From NCBI GenBank assembly GCA_000310025.1, contig FN649733.1, positions 1,262,482-1,326,481 of the forward strand: 64,000 nucleotides of DNA, given 5' to 3'. Source of the stretch: Ectocarpus siliculosus (lineage: Eukaryota > Sar > Phaeophyceae > Ectocarpales > Ectocarpaceae). Numbering within the stretch: the first letter of the stretch is position 1; every line of letters starts with the position of its first letter. Positions 61,130 to 64,000 of the stretch are shown in pieces. The notes beneath the pieces were generated by a model, which was given only the letters and a program-made list of their open reading frames with translations, had not been told where the DNA came from and ran no database searches. A program made the position numbers and the translations under genes.

Positions 61130-61675
61130 GATACCGGGCCGGTGGTCTAGTTGGAGTCCTCGAGACCTTCTAGAGGTCAGGTCAGGGGTTCGAATCCCGG
61201 CGTAAGCGAGCTTTTCTTGCAAAGAGAGTTTTTCTATCGCTTCCGCTCCAGGCCTAGTGGGTACTACTGCTGTACAGTGTGTACACTCAAGAATCGGTCT
61301 CGTGATGATGATGACCACGCGACAATAGGCAATAGGCGTACTCGGGAAGTCCAGCTGGCGTGTATGTAGTCTTCGATGCCTTATTTTCCAGAAGCAGCTC
61401 CTTGTGTTCGGTCCGGAGACAGAGGAGGTGTGTGGAAATCACCGTCGTTGATCCGTTGATGCTGGATGTGCAAAGTGCAGGAGGGTGGATAGCCCTAGTT
61501 CGTGTGTGCACAGAGGGAAGAGAGTGCTGAACTCTTCTCGCATTAAATATCGAAGGCAAAGTACCGCAGGAGGGGAGGGTATAGAGAGGGGCTCTTCTTC
61601 TGTGTGACCACGGGATGGGTAAACGGCACTATTTATAGTGCTCTGAGCGCTGATTTGAAGTGAAGAAAAAAATGC
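61130..61675 (+). mobile_element. tRNA-derived SINE, plus strand, with internal extra segment
   Basis: The head again shows CCGGTGGTCTAGTTGG and GGTTCGAATCCC (box A and box B). The tail (from gtgtgtgcacagagggaagag to gatttgaagtgaag plus a short A-run) matches the copy at 58,650-58,956. Between them lie about 225 bases absent from that copy (about 61,262-61,490), so this is either a longer family member or a SINE hit by another insertion. It is absent from unit 1. Confidence 0.7.
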
Positions 61676-61738
61676 ATACAAAGAGCAACAGCGTTCTTGC
61701 GGCGAAAACTTTAGCACAAAGCCCGGGGATTTCCGGCA

Positions 61739-62573
61739 TACAGTGGAACCGATCGTCCCGCCGATTTCAGTTGACCGGCCATAACTTCATCAATAATGAT
61801 TTTTTTTTTTTTTTAGTATTGATCTCCATCGCAAATGCCACAAGAGTTGTTCAGGGACCAAATCGATTTGAGACGTTCCTGAGAATTCGTGGTTTTCGTA
61901 TAGGTTTTTCCAGGCGTTTTTGGGAGGGAGGGGATGAAACGTTTCGTCCAATATCTCGATAACCACTGTCGTAATCATGCCGGTTTTTTTTTGTTTCTCT
62001 GTTGATATCGGCGGGGTTTGAGCAGGCGAACGCGATGGCGCCCTAAAAAAAAACAAATACACTCTTAACAAGTAGATATACACATTTGAAGGGGGGCACA
62101 AGAGATTGTACCCCCCTTTTCTGGTCGCAAAACTTATCGTTTAACGCTTGATATTTCGTTGTTTTCGCTTCATCGTTGGGAAAACACTGTTGGGAAAACC
62201 CTGTATTTACACTCGGAAACGGAACCAGTTCAACAAAATACAGCAGAAAGAGACCTTCAATAATCTGCAATTTTTTTCGGTTGGTTCGCCGTGGTTGTCG
62301 AGAAATCGGGGATTTTGTACGGTGAAGTGTCCCCCGCAACGATGGTAATAGGTCCATAACTTGTTATTGAGAAGGAACCAACCGCTGTTTAGTGGCTTAT
62401 TCGAACGCTGCTAGCTAGAGCTTTCCAACGCATATTTGTTTGTCGCCCAAATCGTTTGGGCTGCTAGAGCTTTCCAACGCATATATATTTGTTTGTCGCC
62501 CAAATCGTTTGGGCTCCCTCTTTTTTTAATTACCCCGCCCCAAAATGGCGGGACGATCGGTTCCACTGCTGTA
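61739..62573. mobile_element. TA-flanked MITE (Tc1/mariner-like), 22-bp TIRs
   Basis: The bases at 61,741-61,762 (CAGTGGAACCGATCG...) are the exact reverse complement of 62,547-62,568. TA lies at 61,739-61,740 and 62,572-62,573. Unit 1 has the uninterrupted site at about 29,700-29,712 (CCGGTATATGTC), which fits a TA target duplication, the hallmark of Tc1/mariner-type elements. The right end carries three extra bases (CTG). There is no transposase frame. Confidence 0.85.
62414..62515. repeat. Two tandem copies of a 49-53-bp repeat inside the MITE
   Basis: The unit GCTAGAGCTTTCCAACGCAT...CGTTTGGGCT occurs at 62,414-62,462 and 62,463-62,515. The second copy carries a short extra AT stretch. 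It is probably a slippage duplication within the element. Confidence 0.9.
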
Positions 62574-62736
62574 TGTCCCCATCTCAGCGAAGGTGCGTTT
62601 CAGCCTAAAAAACCTGGGGATCTGTGTATACAACAAGTACATGTCCCCGATCCCCCCCAAAATCCCCCCCCGCCCCTCCCCAATCGACGAAGGTGAAACG
62701 CTGAAAACGGAAGGTCTAGAGGGGTTCAAGTAGAAG

Positions 62737-63148
62737 ATGTATGTTGCTTGTGCCGAGAGAGAGGAACATAATCTAACCACAAAGAAACCAAGGAAAAGTG
62801 TACAGAAGTTGAAAGAAGGAAGGGTTCAAGGAGGAAGGGTTCGTGTACCTTTTTATGGACCAATGGATGCGGGGACAAAGCTGAAGGTCAAATTCAGGAC
62901 CGGAGACACATTGGCCTTCGAGAACGTAGACGAAAACTTCGGAAGGTAGACGATGAAGACGACAAGTTCAAGAGTGTGATTGCGACACCGAGTGCGAAGA
63001 CTGGGTTCATGTAATTGCGGAGTGTTCGTTGTACAAGAAGGAGAGGGGAGTGTTCATGACTGAGCTGGGAAAAATGGAAAGAAGGTACACAGGGAGATGC
63101 TTGAGGCATAGAATAGCCAGGAAAAGACAGTAGCCGTACTGGGGCATA
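62737..63148 (+). pseudogene. LINE 3' ORF2 relic, unit 2
   Basis: Pieces in shifting frames read GTKLKVKFRTGDTLAFENVD and then CDCDTECEDWVHVIAECSLY and KKERGVF. The CxC...C...H...C pattern followed by LYKKER is the usual C-terminal knuckle of many LINE ORF2 proteins. It continues to RHRIARKR before the stop. It matches unit 1 up to about 63,148, where unit 2 ends. Confidence 0.6.
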
Positions 63149-64000
63149 TTCATTTGTTTGTTTGTTGTTTCATGTTCAGCATGCCCTTGCGTGCAACCCT
63201 GCGTTCCGGCGTCGCGGCCACGCCGACTTTTACGAATTTCACTCGCGATCGACGTTGTCGTTTTCCCCGCAACCCTCCCGTGCCCTTAAGCGTGGATTAG
63301 GGTGCTTCCTGGGGCAGATCAATCGTGCGGCTACCAAGCAAACCAGTATGTGTGTCAGACTACCTTGCGGTGTTGGCATACCATCAACAAAGAAAAGCCA
63401 GCGTAAAGTGCGCGCCTGTATAGACGAACCGAACGCAGAGCCGTAGGGGCATGGATGGGCGTTGACGGGCCGATTGACCGTTGCGACGAGTCAATGGCTC
63501 GCCGGCAGGGTAACAGGGGCGCCCCCCCTACGTTCGCAGCGTTGCGATCAGGGAGGAGGATTAGACTACGTAGTTCAGGACCACGTTATGATCAGGTCTC
63601 GAAGGGGATGGAATGTCTTTTGTACGCCCTCCCGAACGATTACTCAGTGCTTGCAGAGCGCCTTGTAGTGTGGTAGTCCAGTAAACATGCAGACGCAATT
63701 AACAACAAACCGTGGGTAACGCAAGTTTCGTTCATCTTGAAAGGAACGGCACAACACTATTGTAGCTACCACTGCGGATGGCAGACGAGGTATCTGGCGG
63801 GTATATTTAAGAAGTACGCGCCACCACTTAACAACTGCTTATTTTGGGCAAGGCTCGGCGTTCACTGGTTACCTCAAACCGAGCCCATGTCCTCAACTTC
63901 CAAGCTCTTATATGGAGCAGGCATCTACCGAAGATGCGGCTCTCGTTCTTATTTCTCCGCCGGTTGCCCCATGCAGAGGACACAGGTCTCCGTCGTGGAT
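63149..64000. other. Right edge, no gene recognised
   Basis: Unique sequence after the second duplication unit. An open frame of 94 codons (63,162-63,446, plus strand) contains ALKRGLGCFLGQINRAATKQ but has no ATG start or known motif. GC content is moderate and no repeat of the window recurs here. It could hold part of a gene that continues beyond the window. Confidence 0.3.

Larger units (their letters stand above)
31608..63148. repeat. Segmental duplication, unit 2
   Basis: Direct tandem partner of 10,989-30,451. It is about 12 kb longer because of insertions at about 33.2-39.7 kb (Ty3/gypsy), 49.95-50.46 kb, 51.77-53.09 kb, 54.73-59.51 kb, 61.08-61.67 kb and 61.74-62.57 kb. It lacks the hAT-type element and the 36-bp-TIR MITE of unit 1. 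It carries the intact lipoxygenase copy 2. Confidence 0.9.

Noticed and set aside
63162-63446. 94-codon open frame at the right edge as a gene
   Set aside because: It starts at TTG rather than ATG, has no family motif and no visible splice context. It is kept only as part of an unannotated region.

Overview
The window looks like nuclear DNA of a photosynthetic stramenopile, most likely a brown alga. The evidence is: genes cut into many short exons with GT-AG introns; a predicted preprotein whose signal-peptide end carries a Phe right after the cleavage point (GDA^FVAP, the heterokont plastid 'ASAFAP'-type motif); lipoxygenase genes, a known expanded family in brown algae; and a dense load of DNA transposons, LINE relics, tRNA-derived SINEs and a Ty3/gypsy element. 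Species assignment is inference.

Layout. (1) 124-9745 (+): one 16-exon gene whose exons join in a single frame to about 1343 codons. It encodes a probable lipid-binding protein with TULIP/HAM1-like segments, long disordered inserts and a C-terminal C2-like domain. (2) About 10,989-30,451 is a segment that reappears as a tandem second copy at about 31,608-63,148. Each unit carries one 18-exon lipoxygenase gene on the minus strand (15,779-25,567 and 41,336-51,279). All 18 exons have identical lengths in the two copies. Copy 2 is intact. Copy 1 has lost the AG of the intron 7 acceptor, so it may be failing or alternatively spliced.

(3) The second unit is longer because of later insertions: a decayed Ty3/gypsy chromovirus-like element (about 33.2-39.7 kb), a 0.5-kb insert in lipoxygenase intron 2, a 1.3-kb insert about 0.5 kb upstream of the copy 2 start codon, and a 4.8-kb block (54.7-59.5 kb) of three degenerate 1.1-1.3-kb repeats. 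That block itself holds a TIR element with a 63-bp near-perfect palindrome and a tRNA-derived SINE. A TA-flanked MITE lies at 61,741-62,571. The first unit carries its own private insertions: a hAT-type element at 13,500-14,424 with 8-bp target duplication, and a 36-bp-TIR MITE at about 27,865-28,250. For several of these the other unit supplies the empty site. (4) LINE relics lie at the unit ends and at the junction (29.9-31.6 kb, 62.7-63.15 kb). A 224-N gap lies within the junction-side LINE relic. (5) 63,149-64,000 holds nothing I recognise.

The lipoxygenase pair should oxygenate polyunsaturated fatty acids in the plastid to start oxylipin synthesis. The first gene may move or bind membrane lipids, but nothing in the sequence ties it to the lipoxygenases. 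No CRISPR, rRNA or intact tRNA gene was found.
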